From Sweltsa coloradensis (Eukaryota > Arthropoda > Insecta > Plecoptera > Chloroperlidae), in the NCBI GenBank assembly GCA_024449915.1, contig JAMZAV010000968.1, positions 62,001 to 126,000 on the forward strand: a stretch of DNA of 64,000 nucleotides, read 5' to 3'. The translations under genes were made by a program, and so were the position numbers. Below, piece by piece: positions 1-10,208 of the stretch. The stretch's first letter is position 1. The number at the start of each line of letters is the position of its first letter. The notes under the pieces were generated by a model that saw only the letters and a program-made list of their open reading frames with translations, was not told the DNA's origin and made no database searches.

Positions 1-362
1 TCAACTTTTTATTTCAAAAAGCAATACATCACCATTACCTTAATGTCCATGTGAAATAATAACGTTGTAGCCCCACCCGTTTGGTCAGAATCGGCCCAAA
101 TGTCACGAAAATATCGCACTAAAAATCGAAAAAAATCGTAAAAGTACGATATTCATGAGAAATATTTCTTCGATTGTACCCAAAAACAATAAACCTCTTA
201 AGTTCAGAGATTTCGAAGGTCCCCTCCAATTTTCATCAAGATCAGATATGCCGTTTGCCTTGTAGAGAGTTAACAAACAGACAGAAAAACAAACAAAAAA
301 AAAACACCCGAGCTAAATTTTATGGGGTCAGCGAAATTGAAGTCTCCGCTTCGCTCATCCAA
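1..362 (-). repeat. Family A Helitron-like element, 5' part, cut by the window edge
   Basis: On the minus strand this begins with the family start TTGGATGAGCG (at 362), followed by the GAAGACTTCAATTT block, a T-rich tract, the conserved core CTTCGAAATCTCTGAACTTA, and part of the internal module that contains GACCAAACGGGTGGGGC. It runs off the left edge. The same order occurs at 24447-25220 and 47421-47858. It is non-coding; the short ORF inside lies in repeat sequence. Confidence 0.8.
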
Positions 363-366
363 TTAA

Positions 367-460
367 CCAGGAAAACGCTTTCTGACCAAAAGCACTTGCA
401 AAAGTAAAGAGACCCCACGCAAACTAAAAACTTACAACAAAGCTCATCCATCAACGCGAC
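367..460 (+). repeat. Scrambled family A 3'-end fragments
   Basis: Directly beside the 5' end of the previous copy is a short inverted piece of the family 3' tip (AGGAAAACGCTT). It is followed, in the opposite orientation, by the 3' region AAAGCACTTGCAAAAGTAAAG up to GCTCATCCATCAACGCG. The tip hairpin and CTAGT are missing here. This is a small mosaic of element pieces, from rearrangement or nested insertion. Confidence 0.6.
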
Positions 461-1127
461 TAATTAAGTAGCTTCTTGTGGGTTCGGCCGTACCCGTGTG
501 CTTGTTTGCAAAACAAATAATAGTTCTTTATGTAGAACTTCCATTTTGTAATAATGGTCTATTGCTTTGCCAAATCCTGATACCACTGATTAAAGAGGTA
601 TTTATGAATTTGTACATTGGCCTTTAATTTTAAGAGAGCTAATTTAAACGTTACTGTACAGGAGACTACAGAGAATAAGATAACGGTGTATGAAATTCTT
701 GTAGTTAAGAGCCTTGAATGCTACCAATGACGCTACCAATGTCTTTTGATTGGAGTGCCTCCTCAAGCTGCCTGCAAGAAGCGGAAAACATCGTCACCAA
801 TTTATTTGAAATGCTATTGTTTCTTTCCAAATAAAGCCTTGTATAAAATTCAATTCATAACACAAAGTTTGTTTACTCTACTCTGTTCGTGCTAGAGTGT
901 CGTCACCGTCAAAGCGTATTTCTTGTTGTTTTTAAGCGGACTATATGTTGAACCACGACGACAACTGATGAAAGTCTGGATTAATTAGACCTACGCAGCA
1001 TCGAAATATAGTAAAAGCCTTTGAGAGCTGGACATTCCTTCGCAATTTATAAAGGTGTATGAATTTCCCTGAACAGGTACCCCCGAGTAATCAGTATATT
1101 GCTGGGTATTGGGACTTTAATTTACGA

Positions 1128-1130
<3 letters not shown>
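461..1130. other. Unique AT-rich sequence, no gene recognised
   Basis: I see no ORF with coding character, no RNA gene and no repeat shared with the rest of the window in this stretch. Confidence 0.5.
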
Positions 1131-1196
<66 letters not shown>

Positions 1197-1198
1197 TC
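1131..1198. repeat. (TTTC)n microsatellite
   Basis: About 17 perfect tandem TTTC units. Repetitive short ORFs on both strands here are products of the microsatellite. Confidence 0.97.
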
Positions 1199-1340
1199 CA
1201 AGAAACCTTATTTACAAAGGAGGGTTCCGGATCCCCCATCTGTAGTATAATATACCACATATAACAAAAACTTGTAAAAAACAGCCAAACCTTACACAAT
1301 CAAAAGCAATGAGATCTAAAAGAAATGCCAAGCTTATGTA

Positions 1341-1421
1341 CCCTCCTACATTTTCGCAATCTTAATACATAAATTCACTTTGTTTGAATTTATGTATTAA
1401 GATTGCGAAAATGTAGGAGGG
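1341..1421. repeat. Perfect 37-bp hairpin with a 7-nt loop
   Basis: The arm 1341-1377 (starting CCCTCCTACATTTTCGC) is the exact reverse complement of 1385-1421, with the loop CTTTGTT between them. It sits immediately upstream of a family A copy. A perfect arm of this length implies recent origin or selection on structure. It could be a snap-back duplication at an insertion junction, a small foldback element, or a structured RNA. Confidence 0.9.
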
Positions 1422-1424
1422 TTT

Positions 1425-2001
1425 GTTTGTTTTTGGGTACAATCGAAGAAATATTTCTCATGAATATCGTACTTTTACGATTTTTTTCGATTTTTAGTGC
1501 GATATTTTCGTGACATTTGGTTCGATTCTGACCAAACAAGTAGGGCTACAACGTTCATATTCACATGGACATTAAGGTGGTGATGTATTGCTTTCTTAAA
1601 GAAAAATTTGAAAAAGTTAGCCAGAATCCATAGAAATAAAGGTTTTAATAATATTAGTTTTTCGATTTTTAGTGCGATATTTTCGTCACATTTGGGCCGA
1701 TTCTGACCAAACGGGTGGGGCTACAACGTTCAGATTTCACATGGACATTAAAGTTATGGTGATGTAGTACCTTTTGAAAGAAAAAGTTGAAAAAGTTAGC
1801 CAGAATCTATAGAAATAAAGGTTTTTATATGAGTTTTTTTAGGTTTATAAAACAATTAACAAGTAACAATAGAAACTTGACAACAATCACCTACAATGCA
1901 TTCAAAAAGCACTTGCAAAGGAAAAGTGGTCCTACGCAAACAAAAAAACTTACAAAAAAAGCTCATCCATCAACGCGGCGGGACTTGAGCGTTTTCCTAG
2001 T
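1425..2001 (+). repeat. Family A Helitron-like element, 5'-truncated, intact 3' end
   Basis: The copy starts inside the core (TTTTTGGGTACAATCGAAG) and carries two tandem copies of the ~165-bp module with the CTACAACGTTC block (about 1480-1640 and 1655-1815). It ends CTCATCCATCAACGCGGCGGGACTTGAGCGTTTTCCTAGT at 2001, written here as the family terminus. The tip has the AACGC/GCGTT stem a few bases before CTAGT, as expected for Helitron-like elements. Confidence 0.85.
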
Positions 2002-2132
2002 GATAGTTTTCAAGTTCACATCACGTTTCATGACGGCTGGATAATACCTCGAAATCACCCCAACTCTGCTTGCTGTAGAGTGTGTAGCGCGCCACGGCTT
2101 GGCTGCGGCGCCCTAGCGGGCACCTAGATTTG

Positions 2133-2383
2133 TTGGATGACCGAAGCGAAGACTTCAATTTCACTGACCCCCCCAAAAAATTAGTCCGGGTGTTTTGTTT
2201 TTTTAGTTTTTTTGTTTGTTTGTTGTCTGTTTGTTCGCTCTCTACCGGGCAAACGGCATATGCGATCTTGATGAAAATTGGAGAGGACCTTCGAAATCTC
2301 TGAACTTAGACCTGCCACGTTTTTGGGTATGCCATCGAAGATTTTTTTTTTTATGAATATCGTATTTACGGTTTTCGATTTGA
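2133..2383 (+). repeat. Family A Helitron-like element, 5' half, interrupted
   Basis: Starts TTGGATGACCG, followed by GAAGACTTCAATTTCACTGACC, the T-rich tract and the core CTTCGAAATCTCTGAACTTA. It stops abruptly at 2383, where the GC-rich repeat C begins. The 3' part resumes after that repeat, so a nested insertion with loss of the internal module is the simplest reading. Confidence 0.8.
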
Positions 2384-2751
2384 TTATTTGGATTAAGGAC
2401 GCGTCAACCGTTAGGTCATAATGCACCACTCTAGCCTAAGGGGGGGGGGAGGAGGGGCCCATGCTAGTCAGAACCAGCCACGGGTTAGGGGAGGAAGGGG
2501 GGTTTCTCACGTCGCGGTCGTCATCGTCTTTGTCATCGTTCGTTGTGTCATTGTCATCGTCGCCGGGGGGTCGTCAAGGGAAGGGGGCAAGGTCCCCGAC
2601 GACGATTGCCAGAGCTCGCCTCTAGTTTCGGGGAGTAAGATACTCCGCTCTTTCTAGCTGATGTTAGCGAGGTGGACTTTTTCTCTTGAATCGTCTTTTA
2701 CGATTAGCAGAGCCATGCTCTGGGCCAATTCTACCCCGGGCCCAGACGGGG
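2384..2751 (+). repeat. GC-rich dispersed repeat C, copy 1
   Basis: The unit begins TTATTTGGATTAAGGACGCG and carries G-runs, CAGAACCAGCCACGGG, several GTCATCGTC-like triplet tracts, and a terminal inverted pair GCTCTGGGCC...GGGCCCAGACGGGG. It is about 98% identical by eye to 34038-34404. Degenerate relatives lie at 30842-30935, 52505-52640 and 52838-52985. No target-site duplication was found. The high similarity of the two full copies suggests recent mobility. The class is not recognised. Confidence 0.85.
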
Positions 2752-2767
2752 CTACGGTTTATGAGGT

Positions 2768-3015
2768 GTGCATAATAAATAACAAGTAACTATAGAAACT
2801 TGACAACAATCACCTACACTGCGTACAAAAGGCAAGTCTTCGGTTCGGTCTTCCAGATATTTTACATTCTATTAATTGGTATTACCATAGCAATTAGTAC
2901 TACTTTATAAAAAATATCCTAATTTAACAAAAATGATTTTGCAATGGAACTTGAAGAAGTAACGAGATCCCACTCATACTAAAAACTAAAAAAGCTCATT
3001 CATCAATGCGACAAT
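2768..3015 (+). repeat. Family A element, 3' part after the repeat C insertion
   Basis: AATAAATAACAAGTAAC and GAAACTTGACAACAATCACC match the family A 3' region. After about 110 bp of unrelated sequence the match resumes with CTTGAAGAAGTAACGAG and GCTCATTCATCAATGCGAC. The terminal CTAGT is not preserved. Confidence 0.65.
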
Positions 3016-3248
3016 CAAGCAACGTGTAGCTAAAATTAATCTTTTAAAATCTTTGCCTATAGTCTAATTTATGAGGAAAGTTGAACGCAAATTGGTGCAG
3101 TCTTTTACCTTTAGATCTTAGATGTTTGTTGTTTTTTTTCCCCCCCATCTGAATGTAACTTTTGAATAAAAGCTATGTATCCAATTTATAACATTATGAA
3201 AAATTGCAACACTAACGCGCTACAAAATAATTCATCTCAATAGGGTGA

Positions 3249-3340
3249 AACGTGTATTGCGGGCTTGTCAACTGCCGGTCTGCAGGCGTACCGAACGGTG
3301 GCGCGCGGTGACAGACTGAAGAACTACTAGGGGCTGTGAA
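3249..3340 (+). repeat. Dispersed repeat D, copy 1
   Basis: It shares AACGTGTATTGCGGGCTTG, CTGCAGGCGTACC and GAACTACTAGGGGCTGTGAA with two tandem copies at 50117-50315. It has a palindromic GC-rich centre (ACCGTACGGT in the other copies, ACCGAACGGT here). The class is not recognised. Confidence 0.8.
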
Positions 3341-3356
3341 GGTTTGCTTGCTAACT

Positions 3357-3730
3357 GCTTCCGCAAAAGGTTTGATTTACTTCCAGATTTGCTGTTCCTG
3401 ATTTTTGGCAAACCTCATATTCGTTTGAGTAGGATTATCTAATAAATCATTTTTTGTATATGTTTTTCTTTTCTCTTTCTTTCTGTTTTTTGTTCTTCTT
3501 CTTTCTTTTCTTTTCCCCTTCTTTTTATTTTGGTTATAATTTTGATTTAATATCCAGTTTGAATTTGGTACAAAAATTATTGTCTTATTATGCATTGTTG
3601 TTATAATATTACTATTTCAAACTTTGTGTCTGCATTTATGTTACTAGATTTATTTAGTTGTATTCCTCTGTAAATTAGTTTTTAATTGAATAAGATAGAT
3701 TTTAAATAAATAAATAAAATAAATTAATAA
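3357..3730 (+). mobile_element. 3' end of a non-LTR retrotransposon or SINE, family E, copy 1
   Basis: It shares long blocks with 17001-17396: TTGCTGTTCCTGATTTTTGG, CAAACCTCATATTCGTTTGAG, a pyrimidine-rich tract, AATTATTGT, and a tail of AAATAAATAAAT. The A-rich simple-repeat tail and a common 3' end with different left flanks are typical of 5'-truncated target-primed insertions. No reverse transcriptase coding is left, so the clade cannot be named. Confidence 0.65.
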
Positions 3731-4299
3731 GTTGAAAGTGCAATTTAAAAAAAATCGTTTGTTATTAGGACCATGCTTATATGCGTATATCGTTTCAACT
3801 ACCTTTCGCTGTTATACAGCACAAATACGCGGAACACCGAAAATACTAACTAGTCTACCACCATTTAAATTTCTTTCCAAGATCGTACTTGGAAAAAGTG
3901 TAAAAGAAAAAATATTATTTTTATTTTTCTATAATAAATTAATGAAGTAGGTTTGCAGACAATATACCTTTAGAATTTGGATTGGAATTTTCATGGACTT
4001 TTTATTCCTTATAGTCGCGTTGATGGATGAGCTTATGGCCTATCTCCTGTGAGTGTGATCTAAGATCAGAGATTTTGAAGGTTTGAAGGTCTGATAGCGA
4101 ACATGTTACTAATAAACGTATAAAGAACTGTATGCAAATTCTGAATTAATAGCAAATGTATTATTTTTTAAATATTTATCAGATTATACCCAAATTCGTA
4201 GCATATAGTTTTTATAACGGTTTAAAATGTACCCTAGAAATTTTATCGACATCGGAGCAGCAATTTGTCCGGTAGAGAGCGAATTCTTTTTTAGAAGTG

Positions 4300-4473
4300 C
4301 TTGAAAAAAGTGGCAATTCTAAGTTCAGAGACTTCGAAGGTTTCCTGAAAAAAGTTGATCGGAGTGAAGTCAGTCTTTTGTCCATTAAAGAGCGAACAAA
4401 CAGACAAAACATTTAGAAAAACACCCGAGCTATTTTTCGCTGGGTAGTTAAATTGAAGTCTACTCTCATCCAA
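4300..4473 (-). repeat. Degenerate family A 5' end
   Basis: On the minus strand it reads CTCATCC-type start, GACTTCAATTTAAC, AGCTCGGGTGTTTT, TGTTTGTTCGCTCTTTAATGG and CTTCGAAGTCTCTGAACTTA. This is an older, more diverged copy. Isolated 3'-tip-like pieces (GTCGCGTTGATGGATGAGC) lie at 4014-4034 and 4557-4577. Confidence 0.6.
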
Positions 4474-4792
4474 TGAACTCATATTATTTAAATGATTAAT
4501 TTATGTGTTATAAAGGCAGTAATAGGCCTACTAGTCCGTTTTGTGGACGCTTTTTCAGTCGCGTTGATGGATGAGCGTTTTTTTTGTTCATTTAACCGTC
4601 CTTTTTTATCCTTTTACTGCGGTTTTGTTTTGTCATTGATAACGTTATAATGATAATTTTGTGTGAACTTACGGAACGAATTAAACGTTCCCTCAAACGT
4701 TCATAACGCTGTCGTAATCCCACCAAATTCAAGAATGATATATTAAAATTACGGACTCAATTGCATCTCTAACTTTAAGACTTCGCTGGCAT

Positions 4793-5336
4793 ATTTCCAG
4801 ACTGTTCTATATCCGTTCCGTGTCATTCGGAGATAAAGGCGTCTAAAGGTTCAGTATTTTTTTCCCATGCCCCTATCAAAGATTAGTGGCTGAAAATTTC
4901 ACAGAAGACACCTTTCGACATGCAGTTATGGCAACCCACTTTAAAAAGTAGAAAAAATGACACAGTTTTAATACAGGAATTTTTTTAAGTTTTTTCGCAT
5001 TGGATATGGAACAAATGGACAGCGGCTGGGACTGTTCAGTGAACGCGCTTTGTTCTATATCCACATTTATTTCCAGACTGTTCTATATCCGTTCGGTGTC
5101 ATTCGGAGATAAAGGCGTCTAAAGGTCCAGTTGTTTCCCATGCCCCTAAAATTAGAGTCTGAAAATTTCACAGAAGACACCTTTTGACATGCAGTTATGA
5201 TAACCCACTTAAAAAGTAGAAAAAATTGTACAGTTTTAATACAAAAAGTTTTAAAAAGTTTTTTCGCATTGATATGGAACAATGAACAGCGGTTGGAACT
5301 GTTCAATGAAGGTGCTGTGTTCTATGTCCACATTTT
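4793..5336 (+). repeat. Tandem duplication of ~270 bp at the left transposon end
   Basis: Unit 1 (4793-5068) and unit 2 (5069 to about 5336) both start ATTTCCAGACTGTTCTATATCC-like, continue GTGTCATTCGGAGATAAAGG and TTTCACAGAAGACACC, and end TGTTCTATRTCCACATTT. The duplication doubles the subterminal motifs on this side of the element. Confidence 0.9.
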
Positions 5337-6043
5337 TATTATTACTCCCGTATACATAACAATAGCTTGGAGTGACGTCCCGTACAATTTTAATCTAAAA
5401 TCTCATCTGTGGCGCTTATGTCCTAGCCATTTATAGTTCCATAATGAATTTATGTTTTAGTATACCAGACTTAATTAATGACTTTCCTATTTAGGAGAGG
5501 TAGATTATACCGGCAGGTAGGCAACTGAGATTTATATTATGTGCAATTTATTTTTTATTTTTTATTTAAAAAAAGTGATTATACGGCTATGCCTAGAACA
5601 GCCAGTGCCAAGTGTTTTTGAGACAGTAATTCACCGAATGTTATTTGCAGTTTCTCAATTTTTACACAAACATACTATGTAAATAAAACACAGCACAATT
5701 GCTTTAATACAGTAAACATTAAATTTTAGTAAGCAGTGAATCGGTATTGTTTGATTTGTGTGTAAATTGCCGACAATGTTGCAATCAGTCGCCGCCTGTT
5801 GCGAACACAACGCGACCCAGTCGAGCGCATGCAGGTGTGCGTACCTGTTCATCTTGGCTGTACCCAATATGCGACACGCCAGCAAATAACATTGATTCCT
5901 GTTTCCACCATTTGCTCTGTGGGAAGGCATTGGTTTCTATAGTACCCTAAGTCTAAGCTAATCTATAGGTTTACAAGTAGGCAAAGGTTTCTAGTACTTT
6001 AGGTCTATTATTTGACAATGACATTTAAAATGCCTTCACATAT

Positions 6044-6325
6044 TCATTTAATGAAGTGAGTGCCAGTCTGCAGGTTTAATAAATAAAACATTACATCATT
6101 GCATTTCCTTGGCCTAGACCTTCTTGTCCAAAACTTTGTTCTAGAGTTTCTATCATAGAGGAACAACTCAATCAGTTTGAGGTATTTGAGACACTTTTTG
6201 CGGCGCATATTTTTTGTTGGAGTGGGGTCAATAAAATCCTCATCTGAGCTGCCACCATCAAATAATGATAATACATCTTCTTCGGCATCACCCTCTGCAG
6301 ATGTATCCGCACCTGCTTCAAACAT
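6044..6325 (-). CDS. Transposon-internal ORF, 93 aa, possible transposase N-terminus
   Basis: The ORF begins with an acidic, serine-rich segment (SLFDGGSSDEDF around residues 20-31) and continues with a basic block (MRRKK, about 39-43). It then has a stretch with FWTRRSRPRK near residue 65 before the stop. An acidic start followed by an aromatic/arginine-rich segment resembles N-termini of PIF/Harbinger-type transposases (a basic xFWxR block), but the catalytic domain is absent and the 4-bp duplication does not fit Harbinger's 3-bp site. It lies wholly inside the TIR-bounded element 4784-6745. The start codon is the first ATG of the open frame. It may be exon 1 of a degraded transposase or a chance ORF. 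Confidence 0.35.
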   Translation of the reverse strand: MFEAGADTSAEGDAEEDVLSLFDGGSSDEDFIDPTPTKNMRRKKCLKYLKLIELFLYDRNSRTKFWTRRSRPRKCNDVMFYLLNLQTGTHFIK

Positions 6326-7178
6326 TTTGACGTCCCACTCACTTCACACGTCATTTCACAAATCACAATCTCAAATTTTATATGATCAACGCACGTAAGT
6401 TTGAAATACTTCCGCGGGTATAGTATTGCAACAGGTGATACAAACGCACCGCTTATTGGGCGGCGAGTGACAAGCTAACATTTTATTGGTTCGTGGATAT
6501 AGAACAACCTGGAATTAATTATGTTAGCGTTTTGCGGTATAAACGGATATGGAACACTATGGATCGGAGGAATAGTGCTTTTGTGTAATTAGAACAAAAT
6601 GGAATCGTCAGTATGACCCTATAAATAAGTTTTTTTACTTTTTTTTTTGGCTAAAATGTTAGATAAATGTACATAGAACAAGCTGGAATGCCTAACTCGA
6701 TTTTTTCAAAAAATGGATTTAGAACAGTATGGAAATATACCAGCGACTTACTGTCTGAAATGTCATTAGCGGGGTGTTTGTTACTCTGTGCTGTCTAGAA
6801 TGGGTAATTTTGTACGAATTTTTGAAATCATGTAACTTTGCAAGGAACTTGAAGGAACAAAGTGTGTTAAGAGGATCGTGAATGTAGCTTGTGTAGTTCC
6901 TTACTTTGGAGAACTTGTTCAAGACTGGCGAAATGATGAAACATTGTTGATTGATTTTTGATTGATAATGCGTTTGGTTTCAAATAATTTACATTTTCAT
7001 CGTTTTGTTGCGTTGCGATTTGTTTCAAATCTAGACATGCAATGGAAATACAGGTGGAATTTTTTTCCACCGTTGGCCCAAAGAATGTTGAATATAAAAT
7101 TTCTCCCAAAACATTTTAAAGTAAAGAACATGTTGATTTACCATCCAAAATTTCTCTTACAACAATATAATTTTTACC

Positions 7179-7309
7179 TCGGCTTGAAGAACGTTGGATA
7201 TATAACTTTTTAACAGACTAATTTTATTGCCTATCAATATTGGTTGTATCACTTAATATTTTCACAGCGCAAATGTTTTGGGTAAAAATGTATATCCAAC
7301 GTTCTTCCG
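7179..7309. repeat. Short inverted-repeat element (MITE remnant)
   Basis: GGCTTGAAGAACGTTGGATATA at the left matches, inverted, TATATCCAACGTTCTTCCGGCC at the right, over about 22 positions with two mismatches; only part of each arm is quoted exactly. Looser copies of GAACNTGTTGNAT occur upstream (about 7085 and 7125). No clear target duplication. Confidence 0.5.
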
Positions 7310-7859
7310 GCCCACGCTTCAATTTTTTTATTTATTTTTGCAGATGTTGCGTTTTGTTCTGGAGCTAATCATGTGCTGTTCGTTCTATGTGTGTGTTCTC
7401 TGTGTTTATAAACGTTGAGAGAGTGACTATGAAGTGTTCTGCAAGACTATTTTTGTTCTTAGCGGCACTTCTAGTGCTACTAACGCTACCTAGCAGGGAG
7501 CTATGAAACTAGCGGACTGAAGTGGTTATGCTTTCCATCGATAGGTGGTATGAAACATTGCTCTTTCTATCTCTAAACCTTCAACCATGACCTCAAACAA
7601 GAGAGAGTTCCGAATATTCAGGGACATTGTTAAATCATGGTTTGATTACCTGTCTGTCTCACACTCTAAACCATATTATTCGCAAATAATATTTGACCAT
7701 TTTCTTCCCAAATGAATAATTACGAAGATACTGAGTTAACACAAGCATCAATATTTCTCATGATTTCAATAAAATAAACATGTAATTGGTATGTTATTCT
7801 TCACACTGCGCACACGTGATAATTACCATAAGGTAAACATACACGTCCTTGGATTTTAT

Positions 7860-8128
7860 TTGTCGTTCCTGCGTTGAGACGGGAGATGGACGTATCTCTC
7901 GCGTCGCGGGTCGTCGTCGTCGTCGTTGCGCAGTGGGTCAAGTGTAAGGTCTTCGTATAGAAGCTCTTTGGAATGTTCGATTGTGGGCCGGGAAGCTAGT
8001 TCAGTTGCCCGTCGAGATCTTTATGTGTCAAACCTACTTTACATTGCGCATGATAGTGACGGTGTTTATTCCTAACAAATCAACTGTAATGCAAAGCTAA
8101 ACGAACAGTAAATATTATTAAATCAAAC
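7860..8128 (+). promoter_or_regulatory. CpG-rich putative promoter / 5' UTR
   Basis: CpG dinucleotides are locally dense (GCGTCGCGGGTCGTCGTC around 7898-7915 and TTGCGCAG, GCCCGTCGAG further on) in an otherwise CpG-poor, AT-rich window. The stretch lies directly upstream of the best start-codon candidate at 8129. An in-frame stop (TAA, 8087-8089) precedes that ATG. No TATA box or initiator could be fixed. Confidence 0.35.
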
Positions 8129-8240
8129 ATGGACGACGCTGCATCTACGTCTGGTGTTATGCAGCCGCCGACTGCAGTGTGTCACAATCAACAGCCTGTC
8201 ATCGTAGCGACGGAGACCATTACACACGTGTTGACATTCG
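8129..8240 (+). CDS. Putative first coding exon of an unrecognised gene
   Basis: ATG at 8129 has a favourable context (A at -3, G at +4) and an upstream in-frame stop at 8087. It reads 37 codons (MDDAASTSGVMQPPTAVC... to ...ETITHVLTF) plus one base before a consensus donor GTAAGT at 8241. If translation continued through the donor it would stop shortly. The peptide is acidic and Ser/Thr-rich at the start, with no signal peptide or recognisable domain. The CpG-rich 5' context supports an initial exon. The downstream exons are not certain; candidates that fit phase 1 are discussed as findings. No product name is justified. Confidence 0.4.
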
Positions 8241-8597
8241 GTAAGTTAACCTACAAACTACGAAACAACAACATGTTATTATTAGTTTGATGACTAGCCT
8301 CGATAACCGGCATGGTAGGGTGGAGGGCTGAACACACACAGCCAGCCATGAGTCGACGCATAATACATTCTTAATAATATGATTCATTCGCCGGGAAGTC
8401 GCAAGTGACTCATCTAGCGTCAATCAGCTGTTGTTGCTTCTTTATTATTTCGATAAATACCTCATTATACGCAATTAAATAATGACAATGTCATGCTATG
8501 GTACTTACTTGGTCCGACTAGAATTTTTAATTAAAATCTTATAAATTATTCTACTGGCTTGGTAACAAGGACATTTTCAGTGAGGGACCTTAATTAA

Positions 8598-8830
8598 AGG
8601 GAACTTCTTCGGTTGGGGGGGAGGGGGTGCAAAATAAAATCGTCATGTTTTTCACTAACATAGAAAACCTACAATTAACGTTTCTATTTTAAATATGAAG
8701 GACTTTCAACCAAAAAGGAGTTTTGCCAAAGGTTTTGTAGTTTTTTTGTTGTTAATAAAACACCAAAAACAAGACGATTTTATTTTGGACACCCCCCCCC
8801 CCCAACTCCCCCCAACCGAAGAAGTTTCAA
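8598..8830. mobile_element. TTAA-type MITE with ~65-bp inverted repeats
   Basis: The left arm AACTTCTTCGGTTGGGGG...CAAAATAAAATCGTC recurs inverted at the right (GACGATTTTATTTTGG...CCAACCGAAGAAGTT). TTAA flanks both sides (8594-8597 and 8831-8834). TTAA duplication is characteristic of piggyBac and Kolobok families. There is no coding sequence. The C- and G-runs inside the arms differ in length, as expected for slippage. Confidence 0.7.
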
Positions 8831-9233
8831 TTAACGTATCTCCGAACCAACCCCTGTCGTCGGCGACTCCATTGACGAGAGATTAATGACCAATGAGCGA
8901 CCGGTATTTGAAATTGAGGTCAGATGGCTGGACACGAATTGCCATCAAATTTTTTATTTTTTATTATTAATTTATTCTTTCCTATCGTCAATTTAATTTT
9001 CTGTACGATGAATGAGGTTGAAGAAAACTTATGTATTATGCTTATGCGGGATTTGAACCACTTCCGCCCAAGACCATACTATGTACGCGCGGATACTCTT
9101 GTCAGATGGGGCCATGGGAAGACTATATATGGGTACTGCAGCCTAGCAGAGCAGGACTGGATATGTTTGCAGGGCTTATCCCAGAATATGCCTCATAAAA
9201 GAGAAAATCCGGGCGAGATCTTTAAGCTGTATT

Positions 9234-9300
9234 GTTGGTTGCGAGAGTCGAACTCGCTACCTCAAGTATTATAAATCGTGTATTGTTCTAGAGCCAGTTG
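9234..9300 (-). repeat. tRNA-like segment (SINE head or tRNA pseudogene)
   Basis: On the minus strand GCGAGTTCGACTCTCGC forms a perfect 5-bp T-stem with a canonical loop and B-box, preceded about 40 nt upstream by an A-box-like TGGCTCTAGAAC. The acceptor stem does not pair, so a functional tRNA is unlikely. Confidence 0.4.
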
Positions 9301-10208
9301 TCATCACTTTGTGAGCATACCACTTCTTTTCTTCTGCTTTTTCCTTTACCTCATAAACTTGGTTCAAACATTTGTAGGCCTAAGCAAAGTAGTGGCAGTA
9401 TTATGGTTTAAATACTCAACTATATGGTTTCTGTATTATTACTTGATGTTAAAAAGGTAGTGCCCGAAAAGCGACAACTGAAGATTCGTGAAATAAATTA
9501 ATGAATTGTTTACATCCTACAAAACACAATACAGCCTACAATACAACAAACATTAGTTTGTATCGGAGCTCAATCTTCCAACGGTAATATAATATCGAGA
9601 TATCAATCGATCAAATTCATACTTTTTAAAAATAATCGAAACCGTTGTATTTAAGATTTTAAAGAAGGCCTACGTCACGAATAACATTACGAACAAACTT
9701 AGTAACGCAATGTACGGTTGGGTTTTTGAGAAGATTATATGCGGTTGGTCCGAATCCCGCATTACAAGGGCAAGCAAAATATATTTTTTAAATGAAAATT
9801 TGTTATACGAAATACCAAAACAGAGTTTTGTAGCTTGAGCAGCCTCCCTTGAAGATAAAGCATTAATAACGTACACATTACCAGCAACTAGTAATTTCTA
9901 TTTTATTGTGATTGCATATAAGTGTATTATATAGTAACCTTGGTGAGAATAACGTTTCAAAAAGCTTAAAATATAAAAAAAATATTATAGTCTTCCTTTT
10001 GCTATGCCCCAAAACAATTATTAGGGAGCGAAGCTACTTCATAAGCAGCACTCCTCACCGAAAACCCATCAACAAGGATGGTACGGGATGTGTTTGGTGA
10101 CCCTGTGGGTAACAAACAAGTGGATTTCCCCCCAAAAGATTTAAAATTCATGTTATGAACGTTCGTGATTATAGAGTGCAAGCACCAGCAAGGAACATTT
10201 CTTCTGAG

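Larger units (their letters stand above)
4784..6745. mobile_element. DNA transposon with subterminal repeats, 1962 bp, 4-bp target duplication
   Basis: The left end CGCTGGCATATTTCC and the right end GGAAATATACCAGCG are inverted repeats with one mismatch, and they extend inward through AGACTGTTCTATATCC / GGATTTAGAACAGT. Both ends are flanked by ACTT (4780-4783 and 6746-6749), consistent with a 4-bp target duplication. An 18-20-bp motif, TTCCAG.CTGTTCTATATCC, recurs about 11 times near the two ends, mostly pointing inward from each end. Such arrays usually bind transposase. The interior holds a short acidic/basic ORF (6044-6325, minus). The superfamily is unresolved. Confidence 0.75.

Noticed and set aside
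1059..1299. Overlapping ORFs rich in FLSF or KKER repeats
   Set aside because: Both are translations of the (TTTC)n microsatellite.
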